Source: Pusillimonas sp. UBA6240 (GTDB lineage Bacteria; Pseudomonadota; Gammaproteobacteria; Burkholderiales; Burkholderiaceae_B). Taken from it: a DNA stretch of 10,014 nucleotides. The position numbers were made by a program, and so were the translations under genes. Of this stretch, positions 1 through 6,279 are shown piece after piece. The first letter of the stretch is position 1, and each line of letters starts with the position of its first letter. The DNA lies in contig DJWC01000048.1 of the NCBI GenBank assembly GCA_002441445.1, forward strand, positions 15,318 to 25,331, in the 5' to 3' direction. The notes beneath the pieces were generated by a model. The model saw only the letters and a program-made list of their open reading frames with translations. It had not been told where the DNA came from and did no database searches.

Positions 1-662
1 GCCGATTCCAGCGGCACCGTGTAATAGCCTTCGGGCACATTGCCCAGCGCATGCTTGGACCACGGCACCACGGGCTGATCGTGATGGCCGTCGAAAGGCC
101 CGTTGTACAGTCGCTTGGGCTCGAGGAAAATGACCGGGTCATCGCACTCGATCGCGGCGATCAGCAAGCCCTTGGCATCGTAGGGATTGGACGGCATGAC
201 CGTGCGCAGGCCGCAGACATGGGTGAAAAGCGCCTCGGGGCTCTGGCTATGCGTCTGGCCGCCGTAGATGCCGCCGCCGGAAGGCATGCGTATGGTCAGC
301 GGCGCGATGAATTCGCCGGCCGAACGATAGCGCAGACGGGCGGCTTCGGAAACGATCTGGTCCGTCGCCGGGTAAAAATAATCCGCGAACTGGATTTCGA
401 CGACGGGGCGCAGGCCGTAAGCCCCCATGCCGACCGCCGCTCCCACAATACCGCCCTCTGAAATGGGCGCATCGAACACACGATGCTTGCCGTACTTGGC
501 CTGCAGGCCCTCGGTGCAGCGGAACACGCCGCCGAAATAACCCACGTCCTGGCCGAAGATGACGACTTTTTCATCGCGGCCCAGCATGATGTCCATGGCC
601 GAGCGCAGGGCCTGGATCATGGTCATCGGCACCGTCTTTTGACCGTTGTTGCGATCGTCCAT
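1..662 (-). CDS. bkdA2: Branched-chain 2-oxoacid dehydrogenase E1 component, beta subunit (partial, C-terminus beyond window)
   Basis: Together with E1-alpha this subunit forms the thiamine-diphosphate heterotetramer that decarboxylates the 2-oxoacids of valine, leucine and isoleucine and passes the acyl group to the E2 lipoyl domain in the cytoplasm. I translated 220 codons from an ATG at 662-660; the frame stays open to base 1, so roughly the last third of a usual ~340-residue protein is missing. Visible family features are VIFGQDVG (34-41), the SEGGIVGAAVGMG block (68-80) with the Glu that contacts the cofactor in this family, EIQFADYFYPATDQI (89-103), and GGQTHSQSPEA (134-144), whose His138 matches the E1-beta active-site histidine. 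The start lies one base after the E1-alpha stop and follows a G-rich GGGGGTG ribosome-binding site inside the E1-alpha end, so the two are translationally coupled. PdhB or acetoin dehydrogenase beta are less likely because the partner is clearly BkdA1-like. Confidence 0.93.
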   Translation of the reverse strand, partial: MDDRNNGQKTVPMTMIQALRSAMDIMLGRDEKVVIFGQDVGYFGGVFRCTEGLQAKYGKHRVFDAPISEGGIVGAAVGMGAYGLRPVVEIQFADYFYPATDQIVSEAARLRYRSAGEFIAPLTIRMPSGGGIYGGQTHSQSPEALFTHVCGLRTVMPSNPYDAKGLLIAAIECDDPVIFLEPKRLYNGPFDGHHDQPVVPWSKHALGNVPEGYYTVPLES

Positions 663-663
663 G

Positions 664-1896
664 TCACACCCCCAACTTCTGCCGCTGGCGGCGCAGGTGC
701 CAGGGCATGTCCTTATAGACATCCTCGAACATGGTCGCGGGGCTGGAGGACAGGCCGGTGGCCAGGGTGCCGTGGCTTTCCGCCTTTTTCTGCGCCGCGA
801 TGACCTCGGCCTCGTATTCCTTCTGCGTGCGCTGGTGCTCTTCTTCGGACCAGGCTCCTATGGCGATCAGATGCTGCTTCAGGCGATTGATGGGGTCGCC
901 CAAAGGGAAGCGGGCCCAGTCGTCGGCGGGCCGGTACTTGGATGGATCGTCAGACGTGGAATGCGGCCCCGCGCGATAGGTGACCCATTCGATGAGCGTC
1001 GGGCCCAGATTGCCGCGGGCGCGTTCTATGGCCCACTTCGATACGGCATAGACCGCCAGGAAATCATTGCCATCCACACGCAGCGACACAATGCCCGTGC
1101 CCAGGCCGCGCGCGGCGAAGGTCGTGCCCTCGCCGCCCGCCAGCGCCTGGAAAGTCGAAATAGCCCATTGATTGTTGATGACATTCAGGATGACCGGCGC
1201 CTGATAGACGTGCGCGAAGGTCAGCGCCGTCTGGAAGTCCGCCGCGGCCGTGGCGCCGTCGCCTATCCATGCCGAGGCGATCTTGGTATCGCCCATGATG
1301 GCCGAAGCCATGGCCCAGCCCACGGCCTGCACGAACTGAGTGGCGAGATTGCCCGAAATCGAGAAGAAACCGTACTCGCGCATGGAATACATGATGGGCA
1401 ATTGCCGGCCTTTCAAGCGATCGCTGTCGTTGGAAAACAGCTGGCACATCATGTCGAATAATGGAACGTCCTGAGCGATCAGCAGGCTTTGCTGGCGGTA
1501 GGACGGAAAGCACATGTCGCCCTTGGACAGCGCCAGGGCCTGCGCCGTGCCTATGGCTTCTTCGCCCAGGCTCTGCATATAGAAAGACATTTTCTTCTGG
1601 CGCTGGGCGATCAACATGCGCGCATCGTAGATGCGCGTCTTGATCATCGCCTGCAGGCCCTTGCGCAGCACGGCCGGGTCTATCTGCATGGCCCAAGGGC
1701 CTTGCGCCCGCCCTTCGTCGTCCAGCACCCGGATCAAGGAATAAGCGAGATCGGCGGCATCGGTCGCGGAGGTGTCAGGGGGAGGCTTGCGCGCAGCGCC
1801 TGCGGGCGCAAGGCGCAGGTAGGAGAAATCAGTGGCATGGCCTGGACGCCCCGATGGCTCGGGTACGTGCAGCCGTAAAGCTGTGGGTTGTCTCAT
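664..1896 (-). CDS. bkdA1: Branched-chain 2-oxoacid dehydrogenase E1 component, alpha subunit
   Basis: This is the ThDP-binding alpha subunit of the branched-chain 2-oxoacid dehydrogenase, which performs oxidative decarboxylation of 2-oxoisovalerate and related acids. It has 410 residues, the length I recall for the Pseudomonas putida BkdA1 type. The N-terminal ~70 residues form the Pro/Arg-rich extension typical of that type. FPSYRQQSLL (130-139) precedes the ThDP/magnesium motif, which opens with GDGATAAADF at 212-221 and closes with the NN pair at 241-242. The loop RAGPHSTSDDPSKYR (308-322) corresponds to the phosphorylation loop of mitochondrial E1-alpha, with His312 and Ser313 intact. 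It is the first gene of its operon, one base from bkdA2. The ATG at 1896 has no strong Shine-Dalgarno; the reading frame and N-terminal likeness to BkdA1 decide the start. A divergent bkdR (Lrp type), known upstream of the P. putida operon, is absent here. Confidence 0.95.
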   Translation of the reverse strand: MRQPTALRLHVPEPSGRPGHATDFSYLRLAPAGAARKPPPDTSATDAADLAYSLIRVLDDEGRAQGPWAMQIDPAVLRKGLQAMIKTRIYDARMLIAQRQKKMSFYMQSLGEEAIGTAQALALSKGDMCFPSYRQQSLLIAQDVPLFDMMCQLFSNDSDRLKGRQLPIMYSMREYGFFSISGNLATQFVQAVGWAMASAIMGDTKIASAWIGDGATAAADFQTALTFAHVYQAPVILNVINNQWAISTFQALAGGEGTTFAARGLGTGIVSLRVDGNDFLAVYAVSKWAIERARGNLGPTLIEWVTYRAGPHSTSDDPSKYRPADDWARFPLGDPINRLKQHLIAIGAWSEEEHQRTQKEYEAEVIAAQKKAESHGTLATGLSSSPATMFEDVYKDMPWHLRRQRQKLGV

Positions 1897-1939
1897 GTTC
1901 TGTGCTTCTGAAAATGTCTTGTGGAATTTTCGCGCTGCT

Positions 1940-1970
1940 TTTTACCGCCCCGCCTTGTGGGCGGATAAAA
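1940..1970. promoter_or_regulatory. Dyad symmetry in the bkd leader, possible operator
   Basis: CCGCCC (1945-1950) and GGGCGG (1959-1964) are inverted around an 8-nt centre. Two mismatched positions outward, TTTT and AAAA continue the symmetry. The site ends about 44 bp upstream of the bkdA1 start, a plausible place for a regulator to bind or for an RNA hairpin in the leader. A-tracts flank the stem on both sides, so a terminator-like reading is possible too. Nothing identifies the binding protein. Confidence 0.4.
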
Positions 1971-2002
1971 CCATCATCGCCGATTCGCGTCGAATTCGCA
2001 AG

Positions 2003-2038
2003 CGCCTGTCTTTTCGCCTGTCTTTTCGCCTGTTTTTT
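2003..2038. repeat. 12-bp tandem repeat, three copies
   Basis: The unit CGCCTGTCTTTT occurs at 2003-2014 and 2015-2026, with a one-base variant (CGCCTGTTTTTT) at 2027-2038. A degenerate further copy may follow at 2039-2050. It sits upstream of bkdA1, between the leader dyad and structured element A. The period is a multiple of three, so on the minus strand one frame reads a repeated Lys-Arg-Gln-Ala, but that frame has no proper start and overlaps bkdA1 out of frame, so I treat this as a noncoding repeat. Confidence 0.9.
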
Positions 2039-2141
2039 CGGACTGTCTTTCAGTGGCCTCCTTCCAGCGTACAACTTTCCGGTCGCGATCAAGCGTCTCG
2101 CCGCGGCGGGATGAGGCGACGCATTGCCGAGGTCAGCGCAG

Positions 2142-2366
2142 GGTGGGTGGGGCGGATGGCCGACCGGCTAAACGCTTGCGGTCCTGGCTGAGCCAGGACT
2201 GCCCGGCTGCGGCGGCCGTGTCGGGGCGTCCGTGAACTCGGGCGATCGGACAGCCCCCGGCTGTCCGAAAGCACCGCCCTCAAACATGCACGGACTTGCC
2301 TCCCCGCCCCGGCCGCCGCAGCCGGCGCGCGCTTCAACCGCCGACCCGCCATCCGCCCCACCCACC
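2142..2366 (-). ncRNA. Structured element A: candidate RNA of unknown family, three-way junction
   Basis: Read on the minus strand from 2366 to 2142. P1: 2366-2349 pairs with 2159-2142 (18 pairs), continued by 2348-2340 with 2168-2160 with one G-G mismatch and two G-U pairs, 27 positions in all. J1/2 is GGTTGAAGCGCGCG (2339-2326). P2: 2325-2310 with 2218-2203 (16 pairs), a 3x3 loop, then CGGGG 2306-2302 with 2226-2222, spanning 24. The internal loop AGGCAA (2301-2296) leads to P3 (2295-2289/2234-2228). TTGA and GAGTT flank P4 (2279-2275/2244-2240), capped by hairpin P5 (2267-2259/2255-2247). After P2 comes GCA, side hairpin P6 (2199-2181) and CGCAAGCGTTTA (2180-2169). The same architecture and loop sequences recur in element B. 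Whether it is transcribed is inferred; I see no clear promoter or terminator. It runs in the same direction as bkdA1 and ends 245 bp before its start codon. Confidence 0.65.
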
Positions 2367-2436
2367 AGAGAAAGAGCCATGGCTGTTGCTGGAAACCCTA
2401 CACGCCGCGAGAACTAGGCCGCCCTAGACTCAACAA
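2367..2436. promoter_or_regulatory. 70-bp spacer between the 5' ends of elements A and B
   Basis: The two elements point away from each other, so any promoters for them should lie in or overlap this segment. It contains two short palindromes: AGCCATGGCT (2375-2384) and CTAGG-N4-CCTAG (2414-2427). A modest -10-like TAGACT (2425-2430) lies seven bases before element B, without a good -35 at the right distance. No convincing promoter is seen for element A. The regulatory role is inferred from position only. Confidence 0.3.
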
Positions 2437-2657
2437 GCCGGCGGCGGGCCGGGCGAGGCCGGCGGTTTATGCGCACGCCGGTCGGCTGGATGAAATCGGG
2501 GAGGCAAGACCGCGACTGCTTGAGCGGCGCGCCTGGCGGACCACTGGTCCGCCGCCGCGAGTTTCGCGGTCGCCCCGATTTCATCCAGCCGACCGGGCAG
2601 TCCCTGCGCCAGCAGGGACCGAAGCATCTAGCCGGCCTCGCCCGGCCCGCCGCCGGC
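2437..2657 (+). ncRNA. Structured element B: candidate RNA of the same unknown family
   Basis: Read on the plus strand. P1: 2437-2463 pairs perfectly with 2631-2657 (27 bp). J1/2 is GGTTTATGCGCACG (2464-2477; 11 of 14 identical to element A). P2: 2478-2501 pairs perfectly with 2573-2596 (24 bp). The internal loop AGGCAA (2502-2507) is identical to element A. P3 is GACCGCGA (2508-2515) with 2564-2571. TTGA (2520-2523) and GAGTT (2559-2563) flank P4 (2524-2528/2554-2558), and P5 is GGCGGACCA-C-TGGTCCGCC (2535-2553). After P2 come GCA, side hairpin P6 (2600-2607/2612-2619, loop GCCA) and CGAAGCATCTA (2620-2630). It points at the 3' end of comEC and is not upstream of any same-strand gene nearby, which argues against a simple cis-acting leader. 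As DNA it could extrude a large cruciform. Transcription is inferred, not shown. Confidence 0.65.
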
Positions 2658-2769
2658 GTATCGGCAAGGACATTGACCTCGCCCTGAATAAGGCCGATAT
2701 CTCAATAAAGAAAGCAGACCAAAATCAACGCCCAGGGGGGAAAGAAAGCAAGTCAAGCAAAGTCCAGCC

Positions 2770-5340
2770 CTACTCCGCCTGCCAATACCGGCGCGCCGCC
2801 TGCCGTTCGCTGCGCACCGCCAACCCATCCGGCCCGGAATCGAAACTGACCGCGCCGTGGCGGTCGCTGCGCCAAAAACTGGCTCCGCTGCGCTTCCAGC
2901 GCGCCTCCACATCCGGATGGGGATGGCCATAACGATTCCACGCACCCGCCTGCGCCACCACATGCACCGCCTGTACCGCATTCACGAACACCGCGCTGGA
3001 TGACGTCTTGGAGCCATGGTGCCCCGCCATCACCACATCGACGGGCTGCAAGCCCCGCTCCACGAGGGCCGCCTCCTGCGCCGCGCCGATGTCGGACGAC
3101 AGCAGCGCGGAATGATGGCGTCCCCGTATGTGCAGCACGCAAGCATGGTCATTCCGCTTGGCGGTCGGGTGCGGCGCCTTCCCGCTCCGCGTCCCCCGAT
3201 CCGCCGCCCGCCCATCCGAAAAGGGTTCAACGGCCAAAGGCCATAAAAACTCGAAAGACACGCCATCCACATCCCAATGCAATCCATATTCGCAAGCCGT
3301 CATGGCCAGCGGCAAAAACGGCAGCCGGCCCGGCTCGCCCAGCAGCCCCGCCTCGCGCCGCAAATACGACTGCAGGTCGAAAGAGCTGAAAGACTGCTCG
3401 ACCGGCGCCGCCTGCAGCAAACTGCGCACGCCGCCGGCATGATCGATGTCCGCATGCGAAACCACCAGCGCATCCAGGCGCCGTATGCCCTGCGACCGCA
3501 GAAAAGGCCACACCGTGCGGGCGCCATCGTCCGACACGGGGCTGCTGCGCAGCCCGGTATCGAAGACCAGGCTATGCCTGGCGGTCTGCACGACGATGGC
3601 GCCCGCCTGGCCTACATCCAGGGCATGCAAGCGCCAGCCGCCCTCGCCGGGCCGCGGCGGCATCCAGGACAATAGCGGCGCTATCAACAGCCAGCCCCAG
3701 CGGCGCCCCGGCAAACCATAAGGCATGAGAGCCACAGCCAGGCCCAGCAACGCCAGCAGCGTCAGCCACCAGGGCGCGGCCGAGACGCCGAAGCTGGCAA
3801 TGCGCAAGCCCGCCAGCCATACCGTCGGCGCCATGGCCGCGTCCAGCGCGGCATGCCCCGCCCAGGCGCATGCCGCCGCGGCCCATCCCAAGCCCGGGGT
3901 CATCGCCGCCGCGGCCGACAGCAGGGACAGCGGCGTAACCAGCAGGCCAATGACCGGCAAGGCGTAGGCGTTCGCCAGCGGCGAAATAATGGATACCTCA
4001 TGAAAGATGAAGGCCAGCAAGGGCATGAGGCCGGCGGTGATGGCCAGCTGCAAAACCGCCGCCCGGCCCAGCAGGCCAGCATGGCGCCGCCAGCCCGCGG
4101 GACCGCCGCCCACGCTTGCGCCCCACCAGCCGCTGCTGGCCATCAGGATGCAGACGGCGCCGAAAGAAAGCCAGAAGCCGCTCGCCAGCAAGGCCCAGGG
4201 ATCCAGCAGCACGACCAGGAAAGCCGCCATGGCGAGCAATCGGGACGCCCCTATGGGCATGCGCAGCAGATAGGCGCCGGCAACGACGGCCAGCATCATG
4301 AAGGTGCGGCGCGCCGGCACGCCCCAGCCGGCCAGCAGGCAGTAAAGCCAGGCCACGGCCAAAGCCGCCAGCGCGCCGGCAATCTGCGCGGGCAGGCGCT
4401 CGGCCAGCGGCCGGCTGCGCCAGCCCAGGCGGCGCCAAAGCCGGAAAGCCAGCACACCGGCGATGCCGGAGATCATCGTGATATGCCCGCCGCTTATCGC
4501 AACCGCGTGAGTCAAGCCCGCGCGGTTGAAAATGTCCCAATCCGTGGATTCGACGCTGGCCTGGTCCCCTATCGCCAACGCCAGCAACACGCCGCCGTAG
4601 CGCTTCCCGTCCAGATGAGGCTGCATGGCGGCCCGCACGGCATGCCGGGCGCGCTGCGCCACGACGGGCAGGCTGGACCAGGGCTCGTCCCGCAAGAAAA
4701 CGGGCTGGCCGCGCACGCTGCCCATGGCCCGGAGCCCTTGGGCGAAAACATGGCCTTCGAAATCGAAGGCATGCGGATTGCGCTTGCCGCGCGGCGTCTT
4801 CAGGGTCAGCGCCATGCGCCATACCTGGCCGGGAATCAATTCGGGGAATTCGGCCGGCGGACGGCCGGCCCGGCCGTAGGGCCCGGCCCAATCGCCGGCC
4901 GTCCAGCTCACAAGGATGCGGCCGGGCACCCCGGGAGGGCTGGAAGACAGCACTTCCGCTTCGAACTGGCGACTGTCCGGCCCCAGCCGCGGCAGCGCCG
5001 CAATGCGCAAGACCACCCGCGACACTTTGTTTTCATTGCCAGGGTCCAGGCGGTCGGCCAGGCGGTCGTCGGCCCGCGCCATCGTCATCAGCAGGCCCGC
5101 CACGGCCGCCCATAATGGCCATAGCACCCGCTTCGGGCGCAGCATGCCGCGGCGCCGCCACGACAAGCACAGCAGCGCCAGCGACGCCAGCACGGCGCAG
5201 CCCGGCCAGACCAGCCTGGCAGGCAAGGTCGGCAATTCAGAAAAACGATGAACAATGCCGCTGGCCGCCACAAAGGCCAGCAAGCTGATACGGCCCACCA
5301 CCGCCACGCCCCCGATACCGTCCCGCGGCAGCGCACCCAC
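2770..5340 (-). CDS. comEC: ComEC/Rec2 family DNA uptake channel protein
   Basis: This inner-membrane protein is the presumed channel that takes single-stranded DNA into the cytoplasm during natural transformation. At 856 residues it is full length for Gram-negative ComEC. N-terminal membrane helices (~15-90) precede the soluble OB-fold domain (~100-220). The competence membrane core (~240-560) carries LTHAVAISGGHITMISG (276-292). The C-terminal metallo-beta-lactamase-like domain starts at LHALDVGQAGA (571-581) and has HADIDHAGG (629-637, the HxDxDH metal motif), SSD (748-750), AGHHGSKTSS (772-781) and RYGHPHPDV (803-811), so the nuclease-like site looks intact. The only early start is a GTG at 5340: the next codon upstream in frame is a TAG stop (5344-5346, one codon away), and no Shine-Dalgarno precedes it. 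GTG codons ~10 residues further in are alternatives. It lies 94 bp after tatD on the same strand and may share its transcript. Confidence 0.95.
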   Translation of the reverse strand: MGALPRDGIGGVAVVGRISLLAFVAASGIVHRFSELPTLPARLVWPGCAVLASLALLCLSWRRRGMLRPKRVLWPLWAAVAGLLMTMARADDRLADRLDPGNENKVSRVVLRIAALPRLGPDSRQFEAEVLSSSPPGVPGRILVSWTAGDWAGPYGRAGRPPAEFPELIPGQVWRMALTLKTPRGKRNPHAFDFEGHVFAQGLRAMGSVRGQPVFLRDEPWSSLPVVAQRARHAVRAAMQPHLDGKRYGGVLLALAIGDQASVESTDWDIFNRAGLTHAVAISGGHITMISGIAGVLAFRLWRRLGWRSRPLAERLPAQIAGALAALAVAWLYCLLAGWGVPARRTFMMLAVVAGAYLLRMPIGASRLLAMAAFLVVLLDPWALLASGFWLSFGAVCILMASSGWWGASVGGGPAGWRRHAGLLGRAAVLQLAITAGLMPLLAFIFHEVSIISPLANAYALPVIGLLVTPLSLLSAAAAMTPGLGWAAAACAWAGHAALDAAMAPTVWLAGLRIASFGVSAAPWWLTLLALLGLAVALMPYGLPGRRWGWLLIAPLLSWMPPRPGEGGWRLHALDVGQAGAIVVQTARHSLVFDTGLRSSPVSDDGARTVWPFLRSQGIRRLDALVVSHADIDHAGGVRSLLQAAPVEQSFSSFDLQSYLRREAGLLGEPGRLPFLPLAMTACEYGLHWDVDGVSFEFLWPLAVEPFSDGRAADRGTRSGKAPHPTAKRNDHACVLHIRGRHHSALLSSDIGAAQEAALVERGLQPVDVVMAGHHGSKTSSSAVFVNAVQAVHVVAQAGAWNRYGHPHPDVEARWKRSGASFWRSDRHGAVSFDSGPDGLAVRSERQAARRYWQAE

Positions 5341-5419
5341 GCGCTACGCAAGGCGCGGCCTATGCATAAACAGACAGGCTAAGCCTGATCGCGGGCCAAA
5401 GGGGTATGAGGTGGGCGGA

Positions 5420-5455
5420 TACGGCCGCCCCGGTTTACACCGGTACGGCCGCCCC
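5420..5455. repeat. 12-bp direct repeat flanking the tatD stop codon
   Basis: TACGGCCGCCCC occurs at 5420-5431 and 5444-5455, 24 bp apart start to start. Between them lies a small dyad, CCGGT-TTAC-ACCGG (5430-5443), that contains the tatD stop (5435-5437). No T-run follows on the minus strand, so it is not a convincing intrinsic terminator. Confidence 0.6.
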
Positions 5456-6265
5456 CATGGCCTCGCGCAGCCGCGGCAGCACACGCTGCGCGTTCTGCGC
5501 GGTGGCCTGCACGATTTCTTCCCTGTTGCAGCCGCGCAGTTCGGCCATCGTGTCGGCAATGCGCGCGACCTCGCCGGGCTCGTTGCGCGGCGTGGGGCCG
5601 CCGGGCTGGCCCAGCCAGGAAGGCGGAATATCCGGCGCGTCGGTTTCGAGCAGCAAAGCATTCAGCGGCAGCCGCTCGGCCAGGCGCCGTATCTGCAGGG
5701 CGCGGGTGAAGGTCATGGCGCCGCCGAAACCCAGGGCGAAACCCAATTCGATGAACTGCTGCGCTTGCTGGAAGCTGCCGTTGAAGGCATGGGCGATGCC
5801 TCCTATCGGGCCGCGCCTGCGCAAATGCTTGAGCAGCAAATCCTGCGAACGCCGCACGTGCAGCACGACCGGCAAGCCGTAGCGCTCGGCCAGCGCCAAT
5901 TGCGCCGCATAGAACGCTTCCTGTTTCTCGCGCATGTCCGGCTCTTTCAATGCCGGGATGAAGAAGTCCAGCCCGATTTCGCCTATGGCCACAAAGCGCG
6001 GGTCATCCAGGGACGCGTCGATGCGGCTCTCGAGTTCCTCCAGGTCGCTGTCCTGTGCGTCCGGTATGCAGATGGGGTGTATGCCCAGCGCGTAAGCGCC
6101 CCCTTTGAAGGAATGCGCCAGCTTGCGCACGGCATCGAAATTGGCCGTCGAGACCGCAGGAATGATGATGGCTCCCACGCCCTGCAAGGCAGCCCGCTCG
6201 ATGACGGCCTCGCGGTCCGCCAGGAACTCGGACGCATCCAGATGGCAGTGCGTGTCTATCAGCAT
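5435..6265 (-). CDS. tatD: TatD family metal-dependent DNase
   Basis: TatD proteins are cytoplasmic metal-dependent 3'-5' exonucleases of the amidohydrolase superfamily, linked to DNA repair and fragmentation. The 276-residue product has the usual length and every metal-site motif: DTHCHLD (4-10), GIHP (61-64), GEIGLDF (95-101, with Glu96), the His in VLHVRRSQD (134-142), HAFNGS (159-164) and ETDAPDIPP (207-215). The ATG at 6265 is well supported by GGAGG six bases upstream. It sits 90 bp after lolD and 94 bp before comEC on the same strand; lolC-lolD-tatD-comEC could be one transcript, though both gaps are large enough for internal promoters. The paralogues YcfH and YjjV share this fold; the placement next to lolD does not tell which subgroup this is. 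Confidence 0.93.
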   Translation of the reverse strand: MLIDTHCHLDASEFLADREAVIERAALQGVGAIIIPAVSTANFDAVRKLAHSFKGGAYALGIHPICIPDAQDSDLEELESRIDASLDDPRFVAIGEIGLDFFIPALKEPDMREKQEAFYAAQLALAERYGLPVVLHVRRSQDLLLKHLRRRGPIGGIAHAFNGSFQQAQQFIELGFALGFGGAMTFTRALQIRRLAERLPLNALLLETDAPDIPPSWLGQPGGPTPRNEPGEVARIADTMAELRGCNREEIVQATAQNAQRVLPRLREAMGAAVPV

Positions 6266-6279
6266 ACCTGTCCTCCATT

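Larger units (their letters stand above)
1897..2769. other. 873-bp gene-free region between bkdA1 and comEC
   Basis: No open frame here has a credible start, ribosome-binding site and family likeness. The region holds, from left to right: the bkd leader with a dyad (1940-1970), a 12-bp triple tandem repeat (2003-2038), structured element A (2142-2366), a 70-bp spacer with two small palindromes (2367-2436), structured element B (2437-2657), and a 112-bp A-rich tail (2658-2769) containing only a weak 7-bp inverted repeat (2659-2665/2693-2699). The bkd promoter should lie in 1900-2140 on the minus strand, but I see no clear -35/-10 pair. No T-run terminator is visible for comEC, whose transcript enters from the right. 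Confidence 0.85.

Noticed and set aside
2057..2063. Perfect AAGGAGG Shine-Dalgarno on the minus strand
   Set aside because: No ATG, GTG or TTG lies at proper spacing downstream; only a CTG three bases away, too close to use.
1829..2092. Minus-strand 87-codon frame with Lys-Arg-Gln-Ala repeats
   Set aside because: It overlaps the bkdA1 start out of frame, begins at a TTG without a ribosome-binding site, and its repeat comes from the 12-bp tandem DNA repeat.
2296..2630. Short resemblances to RNase P RNA (GAGGCAAGTCCG) and the 23S rRNA 3' region (GAAGCATCTA)
   Set aside because: The matches are about ten bases, occur in the wrong order and without surrounding conservation; the folds and lengths do not fit either RNA.
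2142..2657. Elements A and B as MITEs or other insertion-sequence remnants
   Set aside because: The terminal arms differ completely between copies while the internal loops are conserved, the reverse of what transposable terminal repeats show. I found no target-site duplication at either end.
2142..2657. Elements as integron attC sites, retron msr-msd RNA or CRISPR
   Set aside because: No RYYYAAC/GTTRRRY core sites, no reverse transcriptase or integrase gene in the window, and no regularly spaced direct repeats.
2134..2681. TGACCTCG shared just downstream of both elements (2129-2136 on minus, 2675-2682 on plus, approximately)
   Set aside because: Only eight bases, at different distances from P1 (about 6 versus 16 nt); too weak to include in the element.
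2232..2687. Short open frames within the structured elements
   Set aside because: They arise from the GC-rich palindromes, have no ribosome-binding sites and resemble no protein family; frames on both strands are equally open.
3853..5115. Long plus-strand frame of 420 codons opposite comEC
   Set aside because: It is the antisense shadow of a GC-rich gene with intact ComEC motifs and has Gln/Arg/Pro-rich low-complexity composition.
5375..5387. CAGGCT-A-AGCCTG as a terminator after tatD
   Set aside because: A one-base loop and no T-run directly after it on the minus strand; only a small palindrome.
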